Source: Verrucomicrobiales bacterium (lineage in GTDB: Bacteria; Verrucomicrobiota; Verrucomicrobiia; Verrucomicrobiales; DEV007). Taken from it: a stretch of 10,964 nt of DNA. Where the stretch lies: assembly GCA_002708885.1 (NCBI GenBank), contig PAPL01000024.1, forward strand, positions 26,400 to 37,363, written 5' to 3'. Positions 1 through 8,686 of the stretch are shown in pieces. Position numbers and translations under genes: made by a program. The notes beneath the pieces are model-generated. The model was not told the origin of the DNA. It was given only the letters and a program-made list of their open reading frames with translations, and ran no database searches. The first letter of the stretch is position 1, and every line of letters begins with the position of its first letter.

Positions 1-1
1 G

Positions 2-2200
2 AAAATCATAGGCGCTGGTTTCTCCTGGGCCCCTGAAGCAAATTTCCGTGTCCTGGTCAAACGTGCCTATTACGATCTCACGGGATTGCCTCCATCACCA
101 TTCGAAATCTATCAATTCAGGAAAGCATGGGATAAAGACAAATCCAAAGCATGGAATGAATTGATTAATAAATTGCTTGAGAGCCCGCATTACGGAGAAC
201 ATTGGGGACAGCATTGGCTGGACGTCACTCGGTACTCCGACACTGGTGGATACTCAAATGACTATGAACGTTCTAACGCATGGCGTTATCGTGATTATGT
301 GGTCCGTTCATTTAATAATGATAAGCCATACAATAAATTTATTATTGAACAAATTGCAGGAGACGAATTATGGCAGCGACAAGCCACAGAAAATCGTAAT
401 CCAGAATTACTCATTGCGACTAGCTTCCTGCGCATGGGCCCTTGGGATCCAGCAATGGTGAAAGTTCCTGAAGCCCGTCAAATATTTTTAGATGATGTAG
501 TCAACTCGGTCGGGCAAACTTTTTTAAGTATCACTATGCGCTGTGTTAAGTGCCACGATCATAAATTTGATCCTATACCCACCCGTGATTATTACCGGAT
601 GTATTCAGTGTTTGCCGGAACTCAAATGGCAGAAAGACATGCTCCATTTATGGAAGAAGAAAATCTGGCAAGATTTTCTCAAGGAAAAAAGCATGTCCAA
701 AGAATGTTAGATTTTGCACAAAGTAAAACAGAGGAACTGACCAAAAAACGTGAAGCCGCTGCAAGGAATTGGTTTCTAAATGCGGGTAAAGATTATGTCC
801 CTTATGATGCACGGAAAAAATTAAATGATGATCAGAAACCTCCGCGGCATGTTGGGCTTGATCATATTGATCAGGGACGTTTAAAAGTCAGAGAACAGGA
901 TTCATGGGTTTGGGGACGACGCCTAGAGCGGTATGAACCTATGGTTCAGAGTGTTTACAATGGTGAGGACCCAAAATCTCTAAATGCCAGAAAACTCAGA
1001 ATAAAAAAAACAGATAAGAACTGGAAACCGGAAAGCAGAATTTATATGGGCGGCTCCTTGCAAGCGCCAAGTGAAAAAGTAAGACCAGGTGTATTGAGTG
1101 CCACGGGAGTCCCTGCCTCAAATCTTAATGATGATCCTTACCTAATTGAAAATAGTCTTGATGGGCGGCGATTGGCTTTTGCCAAATGGATTGCAAATCC
1201 GAAAAATCCACTCACAGCAAGATCAATTGTGAATCGTGTCTGGCAACATCATTTTGGCAAAGCAATTGCTGGAAACCCTAACAATTTCGGAGCCAAAGGC
1301 CTCAAACCGACTCATCCAGATCTGTTGGACTGGCTGGCCAAAGATTTTGTTCAGCATGGATGGAAATTCAAGCGTTTACACAAAATGATCATGCTCTCTA
1401 AAACTTACATGCAATCCAGTTCTCACCCTAATTTTAAAGAACTACAAACCAAGGATCCGGAAAATAGTCTATTTACTTATCATCTGCCTCGTCGCCTCAG
1501 AGCAGAGGAAATCAGAGATAGTCTTTTGAAGATTACCGGAGAACTCAATCCATTAATTGGAGGATTACCAATCATGCCGGAAATCAATATGGAAGTCGCA
1601 CTGGAGCCCCGAATGATCCAGTTCTCAATTGCTCCAGCACATCAACCATCAAAGACTCCAAAAGAACGTAACCGCAGAACTCTTTATGCTTACCGTGTCC
1701 GAGGACAGGCCGATCCTTTTCTCGAGATTTTCAACCAGCCAAACCCCAACGATTCATGTGAGGAGAGAGTGAGCCAATCAGTCACCCCGCAAGCATTCTC
1801 ACTTATGAACAGTGACGCAATGAGTGACAGATCAATAGCCTTGGCCGTTCGTATCGAAAAAGAAATGAAAACGATTCCACTTCAAGTGAAACGTGCCGTT
1901 CAATTAACATTTGGTCGGGTACCGGAAAAAAAAGAACGAGAAAGACTCGAAAAATATGTCCTGAAGATGCGTGGATACCATAAGAAACATGAACCAAATA
2001 AAATCACCTATCCAATCAAAATCACCCGTTCCTTAGTCGAAGAATTGAGTGGTAAACCCTTTGATTATGAAGAAATACTGCCAAATTATGAGAATTACAC
2101 ACCTGACAAAAAACCATCCGATGTTAGCGCCAATACCAGAGCACTAGCAGATCTTTGTTTATTGCTATTTAATACTAACGAATTCATTTATATTTATTAA
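2..2200 (+). CDS. DUF1549/DUF1553 (PSCyt2/PSD1) protein with CxxCH motif, 5'-truncated
   Basis: The frame is open from base 2 with no start, so the N-terminus lies outside the window; 732 residues are visible. The first ones read KRAYYDLTGLPPSP, the typical beginning of DUF1549 (PF07583), so a signal peptide and often a PSCyt1 cytochrome domain would be expected upstream. CVKCHDHKFDP at visible residues 181-191 carries the CxxCH haem-type motif. DUF1553 (PF07587) begins near residue 388 (GRRLAFAKWI, then NRVWQHHFG) and continues through RNRRTLYAYRVRGQADPFLE to the usual ending LFNTNEFIYIY. The C-terminus is therefore complete. The family is abundant in PVC bacteria and is thought to act outside the cytoplasm; its reaction is unknown, and haem attachment is inferred from the motif only. 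The next gene follows after 26 bases, the usual partner arrangement, so the two are probably one transcript. The family call is secure and the function open. Confidence 0.93.
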   Translation, partial: KIIGAGFSWAPEANFRVLVKRAYYDLTGLPPSPFEIYQFRKAWDKDKSKAWNELINKLLESPHYGEHWGQHWLDVTRYSDTGGYSNDYERSNAWRYRDYVVRSFNNDKPYNKFIIEQIAGDELWQRQATENRNPELLIATSFLRMGPWDPAMVKVPEARQIFLDDVVNSVGQTFLSITMRCVKCHDHKFDPIPTRDYYRMYSVFAGTQMAERHAPFMEEENLARFSQGKKHVQRMLDFAQSKTEELTKKREAAARNWFLNAGKDYVPYDARKKLNDDQKPPRHVGLDHIDQGRLKVREQDSWVWGRRLERYEPMVQSVYNGEDPKSLNARKLRIKKTDKNWKPESRIYMGGSLQAPSEKVRPGVLSATGVPASNLNDDPYLIENSLDGRRLAFAKWIANPKNPLTARSIVNRVWQHHFGKAIAGNPNNFGAKGLKPTHPDLLDWLAKDFVQHGWKFKRLHKMIMLSKTYMQSSSHPNFKELQTKDPENSLFTYHLPRRLRAEEIRDSLLKITGELNPLIGGLPIMPEINMEVALEPRMIQFSIAPAHQPSKTPKERNRRTLYAYRVRGQADPFLEIFNQPNPNDSCEERVSQSVTPQAFSLMNSDAMSDRSIALAVRIEKEMKTIPLQVKRAVQLTFGRVPEKKERERLEKYVLKMRGYHKKHEPNKITYPIKITRSLVEELSGKPFDYEEILPNYENYTPDKKPSDVSANTRALADLCLLLFNTNEFIYIY

Positions 2201-2226
2201 TACCGGTAAATTTTTTCCTATATAAA

Positions 2227-3609
2227 ATGCAATACCTGAATCGTCGTGAACACCTCTTCGGTCTAGGGTCTTCAATAGGATCCTTGGCAATGACTGATCT
2301 TTTAGCAAAAGACTCAGCGGGTCCACTTGCCCCTAAAAAACCCATGCACGACGCAAAGGCAAAGGCCGTAATAATGTTATTCATGGAAGGGGGCCCGAGT
2401 CAGGTAGACACCTTTGATCCCAAGCCACGACTTAACGGCCTCCATAAAATGGAATCAAAAAGCAAATCAGGACTCGCAACCGGCTATCGTTTTTATGTCG
2501 GCAGTCCTTTTGGATCAAGAAAAGTTGGGAAATCAGGTCTGGACATGAGTGACCAATGGGTGCACCTAGCGGATCCTGAAATAGCTGATGAACTATGTAA
2601 TTATCGGGGATGTCAGGCTGAATCACTCAACCATCCCGAGGCCCTATTTCATATGAATACTGGAAGCCGTTTAGGTGGCGATCCGGCCATTGGTTCTTGG
2701 GTCAATTACGGCCTAGGTTCAATTAATCAGAATTTGCCGGGTTATGTCGTTATGAGTGAGCTTGCTCTTCCTCAGGGCGGGTCCAGGAACTGGAGCAATG
2801 GTTTTTTACCTGCTCATTATCAAGGCACACGATTGCGACCCAAAGGCTCCCCCATTCTTGATCTTCAATCTCCTCCTCACAAGACTAGGCACCACCAAAG
2901 ACAAGCATTAGATGAATTAGCCTTCATGAATCAACGTCATTCTGAAAAACATCCAAATCACAGTGACCTTGATTCTCGCATTGAAAGTTATGAACTGGCG
3001 TACAGGATGCAAATGGAAGTCCCCGGTGTGATTGATTTGAAAGATGAACCAGAATCCATTCGTGAGGAGTATGGAATGAATGACAATATTACTGCTTCAT
3101 TTGGTCGTCAGTGCCTCATGGCAAGAAGGCTCGTGGAAAAAGGTGTAAGATTTGTCCAAATTTTTTCAGGAGGATGGGACAGTCATGATTACCTAGAAAG
3201 AGGGCACTCTTCTAGAATACGTAGTGTCGACAAGCCCATGGCAGCTCTCATTAAAGATTTGAAAAGAAGAGGTATGCTTGACTCTACTCTGGTCGTTTGG
3301 ACTGGTGAATTCGGACGAACACCTGACAACAATAGGAGAGGCGGCGTATATGCCTTGGGAAGGGGTCATAACATTGATGCAATGACAATGATTCTCGCAG
3401 GAGGAGGAATCAAAAAAGGAACCATTGTTGGAGCCACTGATGAAATAGGGGCAAAAGCTTCAGAAGTGATTCATCCGATCAGGGATCTGCACGTCACGAT
3501 TCTGCATTTACTCGGTCTGGATGACAATAAATTGACTTATTTCCATGGGGGGCGCTACAAACAACTCTCACAGTTTGGCGGGCAAGTCATTCACGAACTC
3601 ATTGCCTGA
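2227..3609 (+). CDS. DUF1501 family protein (alkaline phosphatase/sulfatase-like fold), probably Tat-exported
   Basis: A complete 460-residue protein of normal family length. The N-terminus has a twin-arginine-like motif, NRREHLFGLGSS (residues 5-16), typical of DUF1501 (PF07394) proteins, suggesting folded export. Family landmarks in order are LFMEGGPSQVDTFDPKP (51-67), NHPEALFHMNTGS (135-147), IGSWVNYGLGS (155-165), FSGGWDSHDY (313-322), WTGEFGRTP (358-366), GRGHNIDAMTM (378-388), AGGGIKKGTIVGATDE (391-406) and DLHVTILHLLGLD (420-432). The GGWDSH, GEFGRTP and GRGHN blocks occupy the places where related alkaline-phosphatase-fold enzymes bind metal, so a metal-dependent hydrolase is plausible but unproven. 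The ATG at 2227 is 26 bases after the upstream DUF1549/DUF1553 gene. No Shine-Dalgarno sequence precedes it; the leader is TTTTTT and TATATAAA. Pairing of these two families is a hallmark of PVC genomes. The family call is secure; the substrate is unknown. Confidence 0.93.
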   Translation: MQYLNRREHLFGLGSSIGSLAMTDLLAKDSAGPLAPKKPMHDAKAKAVIMLFMEGGPSQVDTFDPKPRLNGLHKMESKSKSGLATGYRFYVGSPFGSRKVGKSGLDMSDQWVHLADPEIADELCNYRGCQAESLNHPEALFHMNTGSRLGGDPAIGSWVNYGLGSINQNLPGYVVMSELALPQGGSRNWSNGFLPAHYQGTRLRPKGSPILDLQSPPHKTRHHQRQALDELAFMNQRHSEKHPNHSDLDSRIESYELAYRMQMEVPGVIDLKDEPESIREEYGMNDNITASFGRQCLMARRLVEKGVRFVQIFSGGWDSHDYLERGHSSRIRSVDKPMAALIKDLKRRGMLDSTLVVWTGEFGRTPDNNRRGGVYALGRGHNIDAMTMILAGGGIKKGTIVGATDEIGAKASEVIHPIRDLHVTILHLLGLDDNKLTYFHGGRYKQLSQFGGQVIHELIA

Positions 3610-3684
3610 AATTTCTTTCACTCTAAGGATTATTATTGCAGATAGTTTCCCTATCAACTCAGGAACCGGACCAATAAAACAAAT

Positions 3685-5349
3685 CTATTTGCGATTATTT
3701 AGATAATTATCCGCAATCAATTCTCCAAGCTGAATTATACCCGCAGTTGATATCACTAGCTTCTTTTCCTGCGGAACAAGATTAAAAGCCTTTAAATGGG
3801 AAATGGAATCATCTGAACTTGCTAACGCTTCGATCTTTGAAGTTATATCAATGCCGTTCACGCTCTTATCGTCCGTTGGGGGCTGTTGACTCAAATACCA
3901 TTTGAGGGAAGGCATCTTTAAATCGTCACGGCTTTTATCTATTATAGAGGATAACCACTTAGCTGCATTATTGCGATGAGGTGAGAACGACATATCATTC
4001 TCACCAACATGATAAAAAACGCCTTCAAGTGAAACAGCATGACCTTTATCGTTAAGATCCTGAATGGCATTTTTCACAAAATTAATGAATGAATCATATA
4101 GGTTACGTGACTTTGCTAAGCTACCCTCAGGAGTCCAATCCACGATCTGTGAACCGCTATGAGTGAATTTAGCAATCGCTATATTCTCGACAGATTTTTT
4201 TTGCAGGTATGAACCAAAACTTAGTTCTGGCCCGAAGCTGTCATAGTAGCCAGTCAATCCGAGCGGCTCCCATTCCTTTGATTTATGATAAGACCCTCCC
4301 AAGCTATATTTATATGCAATCTCTGGATTGTCAGATTCAAGAAACGACTTATCCTTAATTTCTCTTAATTCTTGAAGGAACGCACGCTCACCCTCCATGT
4401 TCCGGTGCCCCGCAAGGACAAATAGCCTGACCAGTTCACCTTTCTTATAGGGCCACTTTTTAAGGGGTCCAGATACTGGATCGGATCTTCCAATGGATTT
4501 CAAATAAGCCTCAGCATAATTGATCCCATGTTCAAGTTGGCCAAGGGTTCCATAATGATAGTGCAAACCAACCCCACCTCCAATCTCAACACCAATGTGA
4601 GATGTTGGAACGTATTCAGCCAGCAGATCCGAATCAGTCACCAATCTCTGACCCTTACTAATAGCGTACATCCGAGGGCGCAGATCCATGCCCCAAATCG
4701 TTTTAGTGCATAATTCCCCAATAAAGAATTTAAGATCAGGGACTCCCAGATCTTGTCTCCAATGTGCTAAAAATTTCTCTAAATTTTTTCCATAATTCTT
4801 CATGTAATCCTCGTTAAACATATCGTTCTCACCTTGATGCCACATGAAGCCCTCGATCTGATATTTGATTTTCATGCGATCCAGCTCAGCCAATGATGAT
4901 TTAACTAATTTGAGTGATAATGGATACATCTTGAATCCGGTCGGATTTTCAGGATTCCAATCCCCGCCAAGATGTGTTCCTCCAGCAGCGCATTTTATAA
5001 TAGCAATCTCAGACTTTAGTTTAGCCGAAACCATTCTGGCAAAACTCAGCTCGGGTCCCACGACGTTATTTACAGGACTCAATGATTGCCAACCATCAGA
5101 TTCAAATTTTTTCTCACGCCCAATTGAGTAAGCAAATCTGACATTCTCTTGGGCACTCTCCAAACCAATGAAAGGAGGGAATCTTTGTATGTCCTTCACG
5201 TTAGAATCCGAACCAACCATGTTCGATTGGCCTGCAAAAATAAATACTTTTAGAGGATCTTCAGATTCGTCTCCATTCGTTAAGGACAGGAAACTCAAAA
5301 GACTAGAAAAAAATATTAGATGACAATTTATGATTCTTTTTATTTTCAT
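3685..5349 (-). CDS. Exported protein with two tandem SASA (sialate O-acetylesterase-type) domains, the second degenerate
   Basis: The ATG at 5349 gives 554 residues and a clear Sec signal peptide: MKIKR, a hydrophobic core to about residue 22, then LTNGDE. A longer frame begins at a TTG at 5403 but would overlap the upstream gene and bury the signal peptide. Domain 1 (about 33-290) has FIFAGQSNMVG with nucleophile Ser42, GPELSFARM, and WHQGENDM (170-177), matching SASA (PF03629), an SGNH-fold family that removes acetyl groups from carbohydrates. The expected catalytic His is in GLHYHYGTLGQLEHG (His263), but no Asp sits three residues before it. Domain 2 (about 306-554) repeats the layout: VLAGHRNMEG, GPELSFGSY, YHVGENDM and STAGIIQLGELIADNYL. 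Its nucleophile is Arg316 and the expected His is Val532. Domain 2 is therefore probably a binding or structural domain. The gene lies 43 bases after oligopeptidase B and is the last of the minus-strand series. Acetylesterase activity is inferred, not certain. Confidence 0.88.
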   Translation of the reverse strand: MKIKRIINCHLIFFSSLLSFLSLTNGDESEDPLKVFIFAGQSNMVGSDSNVKDIQRFPPFIGLESAQENVRFAYSIGREKKFESDGWQSLSPVNNVVGPELSFARMVSAKLKSEIAIIKCAAGGTHLGGDWNPENPTGFKMYPLSLKLVKSSLAELDRMKIKYQIEGFMWHQGENDMFNEDYMKNYGKNLEKFLAHWRQDLGVPDLKFFIGELCTKTIWGMDLRPRMYAISKGQRLVTDSDLLAEYVPTSHIGVEIGGGVGLHYHYGTLGQLEHGINYAEAYLKSIGRSDPVSGPLKKWPYKKGELVRLFVLAGHRNMEGERAFLQELREIKDKSFLESDNPEIAYKYSLGGSYHKSKEWEPLGLTGYYDSFGPELSFGSYLQKKSVENIAIAKFTHSGSQIVDWTPEGSLAKSRNLYDSFINFVKNAIQDLNDKGHAVSLEGVFYHVGENDMSFSPHRNNAAKWLSSIIDKSRDDLKMPSLKWYLSQQPPTDDKSVNGIDITSKIEALASSDDSISHLKAFNLVPQEKKLVISTAGIIQLGELIADNYLNNRK

Positions 5350-5392
5350 GCGGAGTCTGAATTGGCAAATAAAGATCTGACTATTAGTACAA

Positions 5393-7459
5393 TCAATAAC
5401 CAACTACTCGAAGTAAAAAAGCATACTCAAAAGCAATTTCTTTATATTTTTCATACCTCCCAGATGAACCGCTGTGCCCTGATTCCATGTTAGTTTTTAA
5501 CAGCAATGGTTCATTGCCAATGTTCTTTGATCTTAAGAGCGCAACCCACTTAGCAGGCTCCCAGAACTGGACCTGAGAATCATTTAATCCGGCCAAGACA
5601 AGCATCGCGGGATACTCAGTACATTTCACATTATCATACGGGGAATAGCTCAAAATATAATTAAATACTTCATTATTCTCAGGATTTCCCCATTCATCAT
5701 ACTCGCTCGTTGTTAAAGGAACTTTCGGATCCAGCATAGTTGTAACGCAATCGACCCAAGGAACATCAGCAATTATTGCAGCAAATAATTTGGGCTGCTC
5801 ATTTGCCACCACACCCATCAAAAGTCCTCCGGCACTGGCTCCACTGGCACATAAACGATCAGACGATGTGTATTTTTCTTTAACAAAAAATTCTGCACAA
5901 TCAATGAAATCATTAAAGGAATTTTTCTTATTCAACAGCCTCCCCCCATCGTACCAATCTCTGCCAAGTTCCTGACCACCGCGGATATGAGCAATTACAT
6001 AAACGAAGCCCCGGTCCAAAAGACTCAGGCGACTACTTCTAAAGGAGACATCAGAGTTATACCCATAAGCTCCATAAGCATATAAGAGAAGTGGAGACGT
6101 TCCATCTTTCTTAAAAGAATCATTCCTATATACAACAGAGACTGGAACACGCGCGCCGTCTCTTACAGTCACAAAATGACGCTCCGTCGTATATAAATCA
6201 GAATCATAGTCTCCTAAGACCTGTTCACTTTTGAGTATTCTTTTCTGCTTCGAAAAGAGATTATACTCATAAAGAGTTTCTGGATCTTTAAATGAACTAT
6301 ATCCATAGCGTAGCCATTCAGTTTCAGGATCAAGATTTGTGTCAATCCATGCCGAATAAGCCGGCTCATCAAATTCAATGTCATGATGCTCTCCGGTACC
6401 AGTTTCATGGATCCGGATTTTTACCAGTCCATTTTCTCGCTCCTCAGTCACTAGATGATTCTCAAATACCTCAAAATCATTCAGATATATACCTTCGCGC
6501 TCAGCTATTAAATCTCTCCAATTATTTATGGCGGTATACTCTTCAGGAACCCACATTAATCGAAAATTTGGAGCCTCATAATTGGTTCGCAAATAGAACC
6601 GGTCACCGTAATGCTCTAAATCATATTCAAGACCACGTGAGCGCGACTGAAATAATTTAAAATCACCTTCGGGATCCATTGCAGATAATAGACGGTATTC
6701 GTCACAGAGAGTCTGACTGGATCCTATAATAATAAATTTTTCCGACCGACTACTGAAAACATAACACCCAAATGTTTCGTCCTGCTCTTCATAGATAAGC
6801 ACGTCATCTTCGACCGGATGGCCTAAATGATGACGCCAAATCTGATAATCACGTAAAGTCTGAGGATCCTGTTTGGTGTAGAAAAATGTTTTATTGTCCG
6901 CCGCCCAAGCATGACCACCTTCAACATTAGTTATAGTATCATCCAAAATTTCACCGCTATTTAAATTCTTTATCCGCAACGTTCTCAGGCCTCTTCCGGT
7001 AATATCAGTACTAAAAATAATCAGACTTTCATCGGGACTAACATCTCCCTCATCAAAATCAAAATAATCTTGCCCCTTTGCCATTTCCGGAACATCAAAA
7101 GTTAACTCTCCTAGTGGACCCTCAGAATCAACATGTTTCCTATAATGTCTTGCATAATCCGAACCCGAGTCATACCTCGTATAGTAATAATAATTCTTCC
7201 AACGCACAGGATAAGTAGAATCGTCCTGTTTTATTCTGGCTTTGATTTCGCCGAATAATTCTTTTTGTAATGGCCCCGTCTTAGCCATTATAGAATCTGT
7301 GTATATATTCTCCTCCCTGAGGTAACTAATCACTTCATTATTTGCTCTATCCTTTAACCAATAATAAGGGTCAGAACGCTTAATTCCATGATGCTCATGG
7401 ACATGATCTTTGGTAGTGGCAACAGGAGGTTGAGAGTCCTCTTTAGATAACGAACCCAT
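5393..7459 (-). CDS. ptrB: Oligopeptidase B (S9A prolyl oligopeptidase family)
   Basis: This 688-residue protein matches the family length (E. coli PtrB is 686). The N-terminal stretch HHGIKRSDPYYWLKD starts a seven-bladed beta-propeller (roughly residues 75-410) that gates substrate size. The C-terminal alpha/beta-hydrolase domain has AYGAYGYN (461-468), HIRGGQELGRDWYDGG (491-506), nucleophile Ser542 in GASAGG, Asp627 in GLNDSQVQFWEPAKW and His662 in SGHSG. The stretch PLTTSEYDEWGNP (581-593) is the acidic region that in oligopeptidase B favours Arg or Lys at P1, so cleavage of short peptides after basic residues is expected. The N-terminus is not hydrophobic, so it should be cytoplasmic. 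The ATG at 7459 has no Shine-Dalgarno motif; TATTTTTTGA precedes it. It starts 32 bases after the aldo/keto reductase-like gene and is probably co-transcribed with it. All catalytic residues are present and the call is firm. Confidence 0.96.
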   Translation of the reverse strand: MGSLSKEDSQPPVATTKDHVHEHHGIKRSDPYYWLKDRANNEVISYLREENIYTDSIMAKTGPLQKELFGEIKARIKQDDSTYPVRWKNYYYYTRYDSGSDYARHYRKHVDSEGPLGELTFDVPEMAKGQDYFDFDEGDVSPDESLIIFSTDITGRGLRTLRIKNLNSGEILDDTITNVEGGHAWAADNKTFFYTKQDPQTLRDYQIWRHHLGHPVEDDVLIYEEQDETFGCYVFSSRSEKFIIIGSSQTLCDEYRLLSAMDPEGDFKLFQSRSRGLEYDLEHYGDRFYLRTNYEAPNFRLMWVPEEYTAINNWRDLIAEREGIYLNDFEVFENHLVTEERENGLVKIRIHETGTGEHHDIEFDEPAYSAWIDTNLDPETEWLRYGYSSFKDPETLYEYNLFSKQKRILKSEQVLGDYDSDLYTTERHFVTVRDGARVPVSVVYRNDSFKKDGTSPLLLYAYGAYGYNSDVSFRSSRLSLLDRGFVYVIAHIRGGQELGRDWYDGGRLLNKKNSFNDFIDCAEFFVKEKYTSSDRLCASGASAGGLLMGVVANEQPKLFAAIIADVPWVDCVTTMLDPKVPLTTSEYDEWGNPENNEVFNYILSYSPYDNVKCTEYPAMLVLAGLNDSQVQFWEPAKWVALLRSKNIGNEPLLLKTNMESGHSGSSGRYEKYKEIAFEYAFLLRVVGY

Positions 7460-7491
7460 TCAAAAAATAGTAAATATAATGAATGGTATGA

Positions 7492-8610
7492 TTACCAATC
7501 ATCACCAAGACCGTGACGGCCGGCAATTTCAATCAGTTCTGGCCTCATTGGCCATTCATCAGGGCGCATACTCTCCTCATGCCGTTTACTTGCACCCTTC
7601 AGGACCATGCATCCAGTATTATCACCAATCCCGGCTATTTCTTCGACCTCTTCCAATGTGAGAGGGTTCTCAAGGGGCATCGAAGCAAAATCACGAACTA
7701 GATCTTCTATTGGAAGAGCCTCTTGTCCAGCCTCCTGTATAAAAGTTGGCACAACACTCTTTACAGGTGTGTGAGCAAGGTTCCATAGACTTGCAAACTG
7801 AATTTCACTTAAACCATATTTATCAAGGATTGGTCTCATCCTTTCAACTTTTTCCAGGCCTAACTCGACCCAGCCCTCGGGACGATAAGCCCGATGATCT
7901 CCTTCCCGAAACACATGGTCTGGTTTCATTGTCCCATGAAATATACCTCCATAATCAACGACTCTTGTAAGAACATTGATGCTAGCTTTTTGCGCCGCTT
8001 CAAGACACAAGCGACCAGGCCATGGCTCCAAGGGATTCAGGATAACCATTGCCCAATCAAGTAACTCTCCAAATTGTTCGAAATTGTAAATAAGATCAAG
8101 AGTGAAACCGTTCGCTGGGCCTGGTGCAATGCCAAGACTGTCCGTCAAACCTGACACTTTCAGATCAGACATTGCATTCCAGACGGACTGATCCGCATAA
8201 CCCCGTTCGTCCGGATTATGTAACATGACAAGATCAAACCTGTCTGCCTGACACCGTTCCAAGGACTTCTCTGCCGCCATCTTTAGATAAGCAGAATATT
8301 CGGACCGGGACCTGAGGGAAGGATCACTGAACCTAGGGTAACCGCGCGATCCCTCACGTTTCCCCTCATAAATATCATGACCCAGCATTCCTACCAGACA
8401 ATATTCATCACGATCAATACCTTCCAGCGCTTTACCTAACATCTGATCGGCCCTTCCTACTCCATAAACATCTGAAGTAATAAAAGTACGTATTCCCGAA
8501 CTGTATGCCAATTGAATAAGTTCAAGGAAGCGCTCATCACTGATCGCTTCACCAAAATGCATGAAGCGCCCACCACTCCAAGTTCCAAATGCAGTTCTAG
8601 TTAAATCCAT
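7492..8610 (-). CDS. Aldo/keto reductase-like protein with an altered catalytic tetrad
   Basis: From the ATG at 8610 this is 372 residues; a TTG two codons upstream is the only longer alternative and is less likely. The aldo/keto reductase (PF00248) barrel is recognisable: TSDVYGVGRADQMLGKAL (residues 46-63), KSLERCQADRFDLVMLHNPD (115-134), VSGLTDSLGIAPGP (152-165), a WNLAHTPVKSVVP strand (276-288) and IGDNTGCMVLKGA near the C-terminus. It is longer than the usual 280-340 residues, with insertions around GHDIYEGKREGSRGYPRF (77-94) and NPLEPWPG (192-199). Tyr49 and His131 of the catalytic tetrad are present, but the Asp of the usual FDTAxxYG is Ile44 and the Lys of xTKxG is Met75. It may be a divergent subfamily using other residues, or not a conventional NADPH reductase. 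No signal peptide is seen, so it is presumably cytoplasmic. It lies 76 bases after the YjbQ gene and 32 before oligopeptidase B. The fold is certain and the substrate unknown. Confidence 0.85.
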   Translation of the reverse strand: MDLTRTAFGTWSGGRFMHFGEAISDERFLELIQLAYSSGIRTFITSDVYGVGRADQMLGKALEGIDRDEYCLVGMLGHDIYEGKREGSRGYPRFSDPSLRSRSEYSAYLKMAAEKSLERCQADRFDLVMLHNPDERGYADQSVWNAMSDLKVSGLTDSLGIAPGPANGFTLDLIYNFEQFGELLDWAMVILNPLEPWPGRLCLEAAQKASINVLTRVVDYGGIFHGTMKPDHVFREGDHRAYRPEGWVELGLEKVERMRPILDKYGLSEIQFASLWNLAHTPVKSVVPTFIQEAGQEALPIEDLVRDFASMPLENPLTLEEVEEIAGIGDNTGCMVLKGASKRHEESMRPDEWPMRPELIEIAGRHGLGDDW

Positions 8611-8686
8611 AATCAAATTTATACGGGTAAAAGAAAAATATCCAGTCAGTCTTTCTTAACCTGCAATAACTTATTTATAATTAAAA

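Noticed and set aside
177..461. 94-codon open frame on the + strand inside the DUF1549/DUF1553 gene
   Set aside because: It lies wholly inside a strongly conserved coding region in another frame and shows no recognisable protein features. Other short frames opposite or inside the large genes were dismissed for the same reason.
3641..3655. Hairpin GATAG-TTTCC-CTATC between the two convergent genes, as a shared terminator
   Set aside because: The stem is only five pairs, mostly A-T, with no T-run following on either strand.
5350..5403. Longer reading frame of the double SASA gene starting at a TTG at 5403
   Set aside because: It would overlap the end of the oligopeptidase B gene by 11 bases and add 18 residues before a textbook signal peptide. 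The ATG at 5349 is a much better start.
8587..8665. TTGCAG - 18 bases - GATATT as a promoter for the reductase-like gene
   Set aside because: Each box matches only four of six consensus bases in an AT-rich gap, which is expected by chance.
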